NCBI RefSeq assembly: GCF_003732425.1
Contig: NZ_MOBX01000002.1
Span: 245,257-309,256 of the forward strand
Reading direction: 5' to 3'
Length of the DNA stretch: 64,000 nucleotides
From: Pseudomonas fluorescens
Lineage (GTDB): Bacteria; Pseudomonadota; Gammaproteobacteria; Pseudomonadales; Pseudomonadaceae
The first letter of the stretch is position 1. Every line of letters starts with the position of its first letter. The notes beneath the pieces are model-generated. The model had not been told where the DNA came from and made no database searches. It saw only the letters and a list, made by a program, of their open reading frames with translations. A program made the position numbers and the translations under genes. Of the stretch, positions 9,247-16,701 are shown in pieces.

Positions 9247-9686
9247 AATTGCAGACTCGACTTGGCGGTCAGGTAGGTGGGCAGGCTGGGTACCGTGCCG
9301 ATGCCCGGCAGAACCAGAAACGGCATGACCTGATTGAGCTTGCTGACCGGGTAATTCACTTGCACCGTCAGCAGGCCCGTCGCGCTGTATTCGACACTGG
9401 TGTCAACGCCGACCACCAGGTTGAAGGTCGGACGGATCCAGGACAATTGCTGGGTCAGCGTGGCATTTGCGGTGTTGATCACCACGGTTGAATAGTTGGG
9501 CGTGTTGGGATCGACCGCGACACTGCGGCGCACCGCTTCGGAGGTGGCCTGGTTGAACGATTGCATCATCACCAAGGGCAGGCTGTAACTGATCAGACCG
9601 TAAAACACGGCGAAAAAGATGATGAACACCAAGGCGAACTCAATCGCCACCGCACCTTTTTGCGACTTCCGAAAGCCGGTTTTCAT
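9243..9686 (-). CDS. tadF: TadE/TadF-type minor pseudopilin
   Basis: 147 residues from the ATG at 9686 (a GTG at 9710 would add eight). KSQKGAVAIEFALVFIIFF carries the Flp-type processing site (G followed by AVAIEF, Glu at +5) and one hydrophobic helix, as in TadE/TadF pseudopilins cleaved by the dedicated prepilin peptidase. The remainder is a short periplasmic domain. It corresponds in position to the small gene between pprA and fppA in P. aeruginosa. It is co-transcribed with pprA (stop and start overlap) and divergent from fppA. Whether it is TadE or TadF cannot be decided from sequence alone. Confidence 0.8.
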   Translation of the reverse strand: MKTGFRKSQKGAVAIEFALVFIIFFAVFYGLISYSLPLVMMQSFNQATSEAVRRSVAVDPNTPNYSTVVINTANATLTQQLSWIRPTFNLVVGVDTSVEYSATGLLTVQVNYPVSKLNQVMPFLVLPGIGTVPSLPTYLTAKSSLQF

Positions 9687-9743
9687 GAGTGCGTCTACCC
9701 TGACTGTCACTGCGTAGTATCAGCATAGAATCATTCCGCAAAA

Positions 9744-10232
9744 ATGGACGGTTTTTACCGGATGTACAGTTTTCTCCTCCTGATCTGGCTGGGGCTGTGC
9801 GCGGCGCAAGACGCTCGCCAGCGACGCATTGCCAATGGGCTGACCCTCGGTGCGGCGGTGCTCGCGCTGATCTATCTGTTGTGGACCGGCAACACTTGGC
9901 TGGGCGCTGAGGCGGGGCAGGGCGGTTGGGCCTGCCTGATCGCGCTGGCGTTGACTCTGCCGGGTTATTTCATGGGCCGCATGGGCGCCGGCGATGTGAA
10001 ATTAATGACAGCCCTTGGCCTTGCGACGGACGGTCTGTTCATTCTTGGCGTGTTTATCGGCGCAGGTGTCGCCAGCCTGATCTGGATGCTGCTGGCGCCA
10101 AGAGTCTGGCTTCATATGAGTCAAGGGCTTAGAGAACGTCTGCGATATCTGGCGCCGGGCGTGTCAAAAAAGCTGCCATTTGCACCGTTCGTGTGGGTCG
10201 GAGCAGTGCTCGTAGTGCTTTGGATCCATTAG
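9744..10232 (+). CDS. fppA: Flp prepilin peptidase FppA (A24 aspartyl protease)
   Basis: 162 residues, multi-pass membrane protein. The two catalytic aspartates of the A24/TadV family are visible: Asp23 in QDARQRRI and Asp84 in GAGDVKLM. It lacks the N-methylation domain of PilD, as expected for TadV/FppA. It should cleave Flp and the TadE/F pseudopilins at the inner membrane. A second ATG at 9762 is an alternative start; neither has a strong ribosome binding site. Confidence 0.88.
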   Translation: MDGFYRMYSFLLLIWLGLCAAQDARQRRIANGLTLGAAVLALIYLLWTGNTWLGAEAGQGGWACLIALALTLPGYFMGRMGAGDVKLMTALGLATDGLFILGVFIGAGVASLIWMLLAPRVWLHMSQGLRERLRYLAPGVSKKLPFAPFVWVGAVLVVLWIH

Positions 10233-10251
10233 TCAGCAAGCGCTACTAGTT

Positions 10252-10263
10252 CTATGTACATAG
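10252..10263. promoter_or_regulatory. 12-bp perfect palindrome upstream of pprB
   Basis: CTATGTACATAG is perfectly self-complementary and lies about 96 bases before the pprB start. A two-fold symmetric operator is possible; no binding protein is known to me. Confidence 0.35.
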
Positions 10264-10358
10264 TCGGAAAGTGCGTCTACTTTCAAATGAACGGGTTATA
10301 CAGCCAAAGGCTGGCAGTACAGGAATGGTCAGCTTTGGCCTGGGACATGGAGTAGCAC

Positions 10359-11147
10359 GTGAACAAGCTTACGTCTGCGGTAAAAGTCCTCGTGGTCGAC
10401 GACCAGTCGTTGATCGTGGAGGAGCTGTGCGAATTTCTTGAAAGCAATGGTTATCGCTGTGTGCCGTGCGAATCCAGTCTGCAGGCGATTGAGCGTTTCA
10501 ATGAGGACGCGGAAATCGGTCTGGTGCTGAGTGATCTGCACATGCCGGACATGGACGGCATTCAGTTGATTCAGGCATTGCAGCGGCTGGCGGGCAAGCA
10601 TCGGGTGTTCGAGGCGATCATGCTGACTGGGCGTGCCGACAAGCAGGATGTGATCAAGGCGTTGCGTGCCGGGATTGCCGATTATTATCAGAAGCCGATT
10701 GATCTCGATGAGTTGCTCGACGGGGTGCGGCGTCAGGAGGCGGCGCTGCAGGAACGGCAGAAAAATCTGCAATTGGGGCACTTGAATCAGAAGTTGCAGT
10801 ATCTGTCTGAGTCGATTGATGACCTTTATCAGGATCTGGACAAGGTGCGGCGTAGCCCTTCGGCGGTAGTCCGCGATGTGTTGGGGGGGGAGCCTGTCGA
10901 GGTTGATGCGCAGGAGATGCCGGAGATTTTCAATCAGTTGTCGCCGCGGCAATTGGATGTGGCGCGATTGGTGGGCAAAGGGCAGACCAATTATCAGATT
11001 GCCTGTGAGTTGGGGATTACTGAGAACACGGTGAAGCTTTATGTTTCGCAGGTGTTGCGGTTGACGCATATGCATAATCGGACGCAGTTGGCTTTGGCTC
11101 TGTCGCCGAGTGCTTCTGCTTTGCGGCAGAGGGTGACGGCGCATTGA
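10359..11147 (+). CDS. pprB: response regulator PprB (REC + LuxR-type HTH)
   Basis: 262 residues from a GTG at 10359, with GGAG at 10349-10352. The receiver domain (about residues 8-125) has Asp14/Asp15, phospho-acceptor Asp59 in LSDLHMPDMDG, Thr in MLTGRAD and Lys in YQKPID. A helical linker (about 128-165) follows. The C-terminal HTH LSPRQLDVARLVGKGQTNYQ...ITENTVKLYVSQVLR is of LuxR/NarL type. In P. aeruginosa PprB is phosphorylated by PprA and activates the flp-tad-rcp genes and a hyper-biofilm state. The gene is followed after 38 bases by the long intergenic repeat described separately. Confidence 0.92.
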   Translation: MNKLTSAVKVLVVDDQSLIVEELCEFLESNGYRCVPCESSLQAIERFNEDAEIGLVLSDLHMPDMDGIQLIQALQRLAGKHRVFEAIMLTGRADKQDVIKALRAGIADYYQKPIDLDELLDGVRRQEAALQERQKNLQLGHLNQKLQYLSESIDDLYQDLDKVRRSPSAVVRDVLGGEPVEVDAQEMPEIFNQLSPRQLDVARLVGKGQTNYQIACELGITENTVKLYVSQVLRLTHMHNRTQLALALSPSASALRQRVTAH

Positions 11148-11185
11148 CTTGGCGGCCTGTGGGCCGACCAGGTTCTTGGGGTTTT

Positions 11186-11503
11186 GGGTGAATATCCGTT
11201 TCTGCGGGTGTTGCTGCTGACGGTTCCGCTCTTACAGCGGGTCACTTTTGGCAAACGCCCCAAAAGTAACCAAAAGGTCTGCGCCCTGACGTTCGGCCCG
11301 CTCGCTGGGGCTCGGGGTTCCTTCGCTCCGGGATCGATCCGGGGGCATCGCTTCCGGTTTGCTTCGCTGCACCTCCTTTCGATGTGTTCGACTTCGTCGA
11401 ACGGCGCTGCGCGCCTACCCCCGGATCAATCCCTCCACTCAGCCTGCCGACGCGGCCGGTGAATCAAGATCAAAAGCTGCAGCCGAGCTAACGCTCATCC
11501 TGT
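11186..11503 (+). repeat. ~318-bp intergenic repeat, copy 1
   Basis: This non-coding stretch is nearly repeated at 21326-21655 in the same orientation. Shared blocks include a CCGCT/AGCGG-type hairpin near 11226-11240, the inverted repeat ACTTTTGG/CCAAAAGT (11244-11251 with 11260-11267), GGCCCGCTCGCTGGGGCTCG, the palindrome GGATCGATCC at 11331-11340, and the tail GCTGCAGCCGAGCTAACGCT. I see no convincing gene in it. Confidence 0.85.
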
Positions 11504-11544
11504 TGAGTGGTGGTGAAGCACAGCGTGGGGGGCTTTGCTTTTTT

Positions 11545-11783
11545 GTGGGAGCGAGCCTGCTCGCGATGGCGGCCTGACAGCCGACCAGTTTCTACCTGAT
11601 GTATTCAATCCAATTGTAGGAGCGAGCCTGCTCGCGATGGCGGCCTGATAGCCGACCAGTTTCTACCTGATGTACTCAGTCCAATGGTAGGAGCGAGCCT
11701 GCTCGCGATGGCGGCCTGACAGCCGACCAGTTTCTACCTGATGTACTCGGTTAAATTGTGGGAGCCAGCCTGCTGGCGATGAG
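11545..11783 (+). repeat. tandem REP array 1, 71-bp period
   Basis: REP hairpins start at 11545, 11616, 11687 and 11758, exactly 71 bases apart, each followed by the same spacer (ATGGCGGCCTGACAGCCGAC and onward) except the truncated last one. The fourth REP carries the changed but still pairing stem GCCAGC/GCTGGC in place of GCGAGC/GCTCGC. Confidence 0.92.
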
Positions 11784-11849
11784 GCCGGCCCAGTGCCTCG
11801 ATAGTTTGAATTTGTTTAATTCTGTGGCCATTAACAGGAACCTTCCCAC

Positions 11850-12135
11850 ACTGTTTTCAGGTTGTCCGTCGGACGTGCGCGATCTAGTCTCTGGCTGTCG
11901 CTGCCAATTCAGCGACCGGGTGTGGAAACCTGAATTTCAAGTAGATGCGTTGCATCGCTACCGCAATGATTGTCGGCGTCTTCTTTCGTCTGCAAACTGT
12001 GTCGCGGCGGCTGTGCGCGGGCAGGCTTCGGTCTGGCCGGTTGCCTACTTATCGGTTTTCCACCCTGCGTACAGCTGCCACCTTTTGTCGTGTGGAAACG
12101 ACAAAGGTTGGCTCCTCAGCCAAGTAGGAGTTGTT
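11850..12135 (+). promoter_or_regulatory. structured 5' leader of the DUF6124 gene (candidate cis-regulatory RNA)
   Basis: A closing stem TTCAGGTT/AACCTGAA (11856-11863 with 11927-11934) encloses hairpins GTCC/GGAC (11864-11874) and GTCGCTG/CAGCGAC (11897-11916), making a multibranch fold. Hairpin GATGC/GCATC follows at 11944-11956. Near the gene lie TTTGTCG/CGACAAA (12084-12105) and TTGGCT/AGCCAA (12108-12123). The loop region CTCCT (12112-12116) can instead pair with the ribosome binding site AGGAG (12126-12130), so the last hairpin and Shine-Dalgarno sequestration are mutually exclusive. Folding was done by eye. Confidence 0.55.
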
Positions 12136-12498
12136 ATGGACAAACTGATCCCCGACCCACCCCACGAACCCCTCACCCCCCTCGAAGAAGCCATCCGCGC
12201 CGACGACCTCGTCAAGAACCGCGAGGCCATCAAACGCGCGCTTGATTTCTACCTCTGCCCCGAACCTGCAAAACCTCGCCAACCCAGTACGATGTTCCTC
12301 ATTCATCCGAAAATCGATACCGAAAGCCTGCTCGCCCATGCCTGCGAATCCCTGGCGTCGGCCAACACCCTGGCGGGTAACTTTGCCGATCAGCTCGGCC
12401 GGCCCGAGCGCAATACGGCGCTGGCGATTCAGCAGATCATCATGCTGGCTGAGCTGGCGGTAAACCGGGCATTGGATCGGGTGGATCCGCAGGCCTGA
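12136..12498 (+). CDS. DUF6124 family protein
   Basis: 120 residues from the ATG at 12136, with AGGAG five bases upstream. It starts MDKLIPDPPHEPL and has a central FLIHPKIDTESLLAHACESLASANTLAGNFADQL followed by RNTALAIQQIIMLAELAVNRALD. That is two predicted amphipathic helices, as in the DUF6124 proteins I know from Pseudomonas. It has no signal peptide, membrane segment or catalytic motif, and no known function. It sits alone between pprB and the 3' end of the tad operon, behind an unusually structured leader. Confidence 0.75.
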   Translation: MDKLIPDPPHEPLTPLEEAIRADDLVKNREAIKRALDFYLCPEPAKPRQPSTMFLIHPKIDTESLLAHACESLASANTLAGNFADQLGRPERNTALAIQQIIMLAELAVNRALDRVDPQA

Positions 12499-12568
12499 TC
12501 CGGCAGGCACACCGCGTCATCGTTCATCGCCAGCGGCACGATCCCACATTTTGAAATGCAATCCACCT

Positions 12569-12592
12569 GTGGGAGCGAGCCTGCTCGCGAAA
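12569..12592 (+). repeat. single REP (family A)
   Basis: GTGGGAGCGAGCCTGCTCGC without an adjacent inverted partner, between the convergent DUF6124 and DUF3613 genes. Confidence 0.85.
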
Positions 12593-12615
12593 GCGCTCGC
12601 AAGGTCACCACATCA

Positions 12616-12888
12616 CTAATTCTTGCTCTCGATCTTCCCACCCACATCCGGATCATAAAAATCCGGAATCTCATATTTGTACTTCTTCAGCCAGCGTTGC
12701 ATCGCCAGGTCGCGCTCGGTCGCGGTCGCCGTCTGGGGTTTGGGTGAGGCGGCTTTGTTGCGGCTTTGCAGGACCAGCCAGCCTTCGGTTTCCTGTTGTT
12801 GCGCCGAGGCGGGGCCGGCGTCGATGGCGGCGGCGCTGAGGGGCAGGCTGAGCAGGGTCAGGTAGCACAGGCCTTTGCGGGGATTCAT
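12616..12888 (-). CDS. DUF3613 protein of the tad operon
   Basis: 90 residues. Cleavable signal peptide (LTLLSLPLSAAAIDAGPASA), then a short periplasmic chain ending LAMQRWLKKYKYEIPDFYDPDVG. This matches the small DUF3613 gene that follows tadD in P. aeruginosa (PA4298 position). It lies 10 bases after the tadD stop and is the last gene of the rcpC-to-DUF3613 operon. Its role in pilus assembly is undefined. Confidence 0.8.
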   Translation of the reverse strand: MNPRKGLCYLTLLSLPLSAAAIDAGPASAQQQETEGWLVLQSRNKAASPKPQTATATERDLAMQRWLKKYKYEIPDFYDPDVGGKIESKN

Positions 12889-12898
12889 GGCTGTCTCC

Positions 12899-13624
12899 TT
12901 ATTTGATCGATGACGGCAGCGGATCGGCGACGACTGCGACTTGATCGCCGCTGGCGGGTTTGGCCTTGACCGGGACTTTGAGTTTTTCCGCGCGTTGCTG
13001 GGCTTCGGTGAATTGTTCCGGGGTCAGTTTGGCGCGGCTGACGATTTCGGCGGCTTGTGGCCAGTCGTTCTGGTACAGCAGCAGGGTGACCATGTTCAGT
13101 GTCGCCAGTTGATTGTTCTGCTTGAGTTCGATGGCGGTGAGGAACTCGAAGCGCGCGTCGTTCAGGCGCAGTTGGTTGAGGTAGACCACGCCGAGGTCGT
13201 TGCGGATTTTTTCGTCGGTCGGGGCCAGGCGGGCGGCGCGTTGCAGGTGGGCCTGGGCCTGGCCGTTGTCGCCGCGAGCCGCGTAGAGCTGACCGAGGCC
13301 ATGTTCGGCTTCGGCGGTCAGGCAGCCGCCGAGCAGGCCGCGGTACAACGGTTCGGCTTCGCTGCGGCCGAGCAGGCGGTAGACCTTGGCTTTGCGCAGG
13401 CGCACTTCGCTGATGTTGTCCGGCAGGCTTTGCAGGTTGGCCAGGCTGGCGTGCAGTTTGCCGTCGTTGGCCAGGTCATCCGCAAGGTTCAGGGCCAGTT
13501 CCTGCTCCTGAGTCATTTTGCTGCAACTGGTCGGTGACAGCAGCGCTGTCCAGGGTGCCTGGCCGTCGGTGGCGCAACCGCCGAGCAGTAACAGACTTGC
13601 CATGACTATCAGTACTTTCATCAA
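12899..13624 (-). CDS. tadD: TadD, TPR lipoprotein of the Flp pilus system
   Basis: 241 residues. The lipobox LLLGGC (Cys about 17) follows a short hydrophobic leader. Tetratricopeptide-like helices run from about residue 40 to 190 (HGLGQLYAARGDNGQAQAHLQRAARLAP, IRNDLGVVYLNQLRLNDARFEFLTAIEL). TadD lipoproteins act as pilotin-like factors for the RcpA secretin at the outer membrane. The gene starts 19 bases after tadC. Confidence 0.9.
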   Translation of the reverse strand: MMKVLIVMASLLLLGGCATDGQAPWTALLSPTSCSKMTQEQELALNLADDLANDGKLHASLANLQSLPDNISEVRLRKAKVYRLLGRSEAEPLYRGLLGGCLTAEAEHGLGQLYAARGDNGQAQAHLQRAARLAPTDEKIRNDLGVVYLNQLRLNDARFEFLTAIELKQNNQLATLNMVTLLLYQNDWPQAAEIVSRAKLTPEQFTEAQQRAEKLKVPVKAKPASGDQVAVVADPLPSSIK

Positions 13625-13643
13625 ACGCTCTCCATGAGCAGGG

Positions 13644-14528
13644 TCAGTTTGCGAATGCCCGGGCTATCGCGGTGAAGCCCGGGCCGGCGAGGACGATCAG
13701 CAGTGCCGGAAACAGAAACAGCATCATCACCACCGACATCTTCGCGGACATTTTCGAGATGTATTCCTGCAGGCGGGTCAGGCGTCGGTCATCCAGCAGC
13801 TGCTTGAGCGCCAGCAGCGATTTCATCGCGCCGCCGCCCTGTTGAATCAGTTGCTGGAGGATCACGCAGGTGTCGCTGAATTCGTCCACGGCGAGCATCA
13901 CCGCGGCTTTGTTCAACTCCTGGCCGAGTTCCAGGCCGGAGTCGACACGGCCAAGGATCAGGCGCAGTTCGCTGGTCAGTTCCGGCAACAGTTTTTGCGC
14001 TTCAATACTGAGCACCCGCAGGGCTTGTTCCACTGCCATGCCGGACTCGAAGAGGATGCGCAGCAGCGGAATGAACGTCGACACCTCCACGGCAATGATT
14101 TTCTGCCGGTGTGCCGCCGCGTAGGCCAGCACGCGTTTGGGCAGCAGGTAACCACCGCCGGTGGCGAGCATCGGCACCAGCCAGCGGTTGTCGGCCTGGG
14201 GGAAGAACACCTCTTGCAGAAAGATCGCCAGGCCCAGCGTCAACAACGGTGTACCCACCTGGCATGCCGCGTACAGCGCCCGTTCGTTGGCGCGGCGCCA
14301 ACCGATACGGTTGAGCAGGGTCTGGGTTTCGCTGTCGATGCTCACCGAGCGCTGACCGAACTTGCTGCTGCCCAGCGCACGCAACCAGCTCCCGAAGCGG
14401 TTCTCACGCACCAGTTGTCCTTGCAGGCGCTGATTGATCTGACGTACCCGGCGGCGCTCCATCAGCAGGTGATTGATCACCAGCATCAAGGCACCGAGCA
14501 GCAACATAAGAGCCGCGAGCCAGACCAT
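13644..14528 (-). CDS. tadC: TadC, inner membrane platform protein
   Basis: 294 residues of the type II secretion F (GspF) domain family, with membrane helices near the N-terminus, around 95-130 and at the C-terminus (MSVVMMLFLFPALLIVLAGPG). The FESGMAVEQALRVLS and DTCVILQQLIQQGGGAMKSLL segments are the paired cytoplasmic helical bundles of this fold. With TadB it forms the platform worked by the TadA ATPase. It starts 1 base after tadB stops. Confidence 0.9.
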   Translation of the reverse strand: MVWLAALMLLLGALMLVINHLLMERRRVRQINQRLQGQLVRENRFGSWLRALGSSKFGQRSVSIDSETQTLLNRIGWRRANERALYAACQVGTPLLTLGLAIFLQEVFFPQADNRWLVPMLATGGGYLLPKRVLAYAAAHRQKIIAVEVSTFIPLLRILFESGMAVEQALRVLSIEAQKLLPELTSELRLILGRVDSGLELGQELNKAAVMLAVDEFSDTCVILQQLIQQGGGAMKSLLALKQLLDDRRLTRLQEYISKMSAKMSVVMMLFLFPALLIVLAGPGFTAIARAFAN

Positions 14529-14529
14529 G

Positions 14530-15414
14530 TCAGACGCTCCGTAACATGCGCCACAGCGCGAGGCTGCCGATCACTTGCAACACGGCGGCGCTGATCAACA
14601 TGTGCTGACCACTGGCGTCGTTCCACATCCCCAGCATGTAGCCGGGGTTGGTCAGCATGAAGTAACTCACCAGCAGCAACGGCAGCGAACCGAGCACCCA
14701 GGCAGTCATCCGCGTTTCGCCGGTGAGGGCGCGCAGTTGGCGGGCGCCCTGGTCGCGTTCGCGGATCAGTTTGATCAGGTTCTCCAGCAGCTCGCTGGCG
14801 TTGCCGCCGTAACGATGATTGACCTTCAGGCCGAGGGCGAACATGCGCAGTTCGTCCTGTTCATACAGCTCGGCGAAATCGCTGACCGCGTCGGGCAGAT
14901 TGACGCCCAGTTGCACGTTGCGCTGCACCCGGCCCATGGCTTTTTTCAGCGGATCTTCGTTGGCTTCAATACCGCCCATGACCGCGTCGCTCAGGGTGCG
15001 CCCGGACTTCAGGCTGCGTACGGTGTGATCGAGCAACTGCGGCAGTTGCTCGATCATGCGTTTGATCCGGCGCTGGTAGAGCACGGCGATGTACAGCCGC
15101 AACGCCAGTGGCGGAATAAAGATCATCAGCAGCAGTCCGATCCAGTCGGCGAGCAAAAAGCCCAGCGCCATCGCCAGCGCCCACAGACCTAGCCACAGGC
15201 CGAAACGCTCGGTCGGGCGGCCCAGTCCGGCGCGCAGAAACATCCGTTCAAGTCCGACCCACACAGGTTTTTCTGGCGCCAGTTGCGGCTGTCCGGCGGC
15301 GAGTCGATTGAGCACTTTTTCCGTGGCGGTCTTGCGCAGACCCTGCAAAAACAGGCGAATCGACAGCCCCAGCAGCGTCAGGCAGATAACGATGAGAATG
15401 ATCGGTCCCAGCAT
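14530..15414 (-). CDS. tadB: TadB, inner membrane platform protein
   Basis: 294 residues, same length and fold family as TadC. It has an N-terminal helix (GPIILIVICLTLLGLSIRLFL), a central helix pair (LWALAMALGFLLADWIGLLLMIFIPPLALRLYIAVLY), the GspF-like LLDHTVRSLKSGRTLSDAV and MFALGLKVNHRYGGNASELLENLI, and a C-terminal helix pair. It acts with TadC as the base for Flp assembly. It lies 18 bases after tadA. Confidence 0.9.
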   Translation of the reverse strand: MLGPIILIVICLTLLGLSIRLFLQGLRKTATEKVLNRLAAGQPQLAPEKPVWVGLERMFLRAGLGRPTERFGLWLGLWALAMALGFLLADWIGLLLMIFIPPLALRLYIAVLYQRRIKRMIEQLPQLLDHTVRSLKSGRTLSDAVMGGIEANEDPLKKAMGRVQRNVQLGVNLPDAVSDFAELYEQDELRMFALGLKVNHRYGGNASELLENLIKLIRERDQGARQLRALTGETRMTAWVLGSLPLLLVSYFMLTNPGYMLGMWNDASGQHMLISAAVLQVIGSLALWRMLRSV

Positions 15415-15432
15415 GCTCGGTGCTCCTTGCCG

Positions 15433-16701
15433 TCAGCCCAGATACGCCTCGTGACGCAGCTTGTCGCCAGCCGGATTGACGGCTTCGCGCAGGAAGCCGA
15501 AACCGCTGCGGCGGTCGAGGCGGAACAGGGTGTTGGTGACGTAGACGTCTTCGCGAATGCCGACCACTTCCACGACCTCGCTGACGCAACGGCGCCCGTC
15601 GGGCATGCGCGTCAACTGGATGATCACGTCGAGGGCTGCGCAGATCATCTGCCGTAATGTGCGTTCGGCGATGGAGCGGCCCGTCAGACCGACCAGCGTT
15701 TCCAGGCGCAGCAGCGCATCCTGCGCGTTGTTGGCGTGCACGGTGCTCATCGAACCGTCATGGCCGGTGTTCATCGCGGTGAGTACGTCGACCACTTCGA
15801 CGCCGCGGATCTCGCCGAGGATGATCCGGTCGGGGCGCATCCGCAGGGCGTTGCGAATCAGGTCGCTGGCCTTCACTTCACCGTGGCCTTCGGCATTCGG
15901 CGGACGGGTTTCCAGGCGCACCACGTGGGGGTGGCCGAGCTGCAATTCAGCGACGTCTTCGATGGTCACCAGACGTTCGTTCGGGTTGATCAACTGGCTG
16001 AGAATGTTCAGCAGCGTGGTCTTGCCGGTGCCGGTGCCGCCGCTGATCAGGATGTTGCAGCGCTTGCCGACGGCATTCTGGAAAAACTCGAAGATCGGCA
16101 GGTCGACGGTTTGCATGGCGATCAGGTCGCTGCTTTTAAGCATGTCCTTGCGGAATTTGCGGATCGACAGGCACGGGCCGTCGAGGGCAATCGGCGGAAT
16201 GATCGCATTGACCCGGCTGCCATCCGGCAGGCGTGCGTCGACCATCGGTGAGGATTCGTCGAGGCGCCGCCCGAGCGGTGCGAGGATGCGCTGCATCACG
16301 CGTTCGACGTGATGGGCATCGATAAACCGCAGGTCACTCTGGTGCAGCACACCGTCGCGTTCGATGAACACCCGGTGCGGGCCGTTGACCAGAATTTCGG
16401 TCACCGACTGATCGCGCAGCAATACTTCCAGCGGGCCGAAACCGGTGAGTTCGTCGACGATCTCTTCGGCCAGCCGCTCCATCTCGTAGCGGGAAATCGC
16501 CAGGTGCAAACGGGCGATGTACTCGGCGACTTTGTCGGTGACGAACTGTGCGAGTTGCTGGCGTGAGCCTTCCAGCAAGTTTTTGCCCGACTCTTCGAGG
16601 GCGTCGATGATGTAGCGATGCAACACCAGTTTCAGGCCTTCGTGATCGCTATTGCCGGCTGCACTGCGGGGCGCCGCGCCGAAGAGTTTTTCTGCGCTCA
16701 T
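15433..16701 (-). CDS. tadA: TadA/CpaF secretion ATPase
   Basis: 422 residues. Walker A is GGTGTGKTT, and the Asp box, Walker B (RPDRIILGEIRGVEVVDVL) and His box (TGHDGSMSTVHANN) of the type II/IV secretion hexameric ATPases are all intact. An N-terminal helical domain precedes them (LHRYIIDALEESGKNL). It powers Flp pilus assembly at the cytoplasmic face of TadB/TadC. The start overlaps the tadZ stop by 4 bases. Confidence 0.95.
   Translation of the reverse strand: MSAEKLFGAAPRSAAGNSDHEGLKLVLHRYIIDALEESGKNLLEGSRQQLAQFVTDKVAEYIARLHLAISRYEMERLAEEIVDELTGFGPLEVLLRDQSVTEILVNGPHRVFIERDGVLHQSDLRFIDAHHVERVMQRILAPLGRRLDESSPMVDARLPDGSRVNAIIPPIALDGPCLSIRKFRKDMLKSSDLIAMQTVDLPIFEFFQNAVGKRCNILISGGTGTGKTTLLNILSQLINPNERLVTIEDVAELQLGHPHVVRLETRPPNAEGHGEVKASDLIRNALRMRPDRIILGEIRGVEVVDVLTAMNTGHDGSMSTVHANNAQDALLRLETLVGLTGRSIAERTLRQMICAALDVIIQLTRMPDGRRCVSEVVEVVGIREDVYVTNTLFRLDRRSGFGFLREAVNPAGDKLRHEAYLG

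Noticed and set aside
11545..11783. CRISPR-like regular repeats
   Set aside because: Periods of 70-72 bases, REP palindromes as repeats, and near-identical spacers; CRISPR spacers would be unique. No cas genes. The same applies to 21705-22014.
11758..12135. N-terminal extension of the DUF6124 protein to 246 residues
   Set aside because: The extension starts inside a REP and runs through the structured leader. The ATG at 12136 has a good ribosome binding site and gives the family's usual length.
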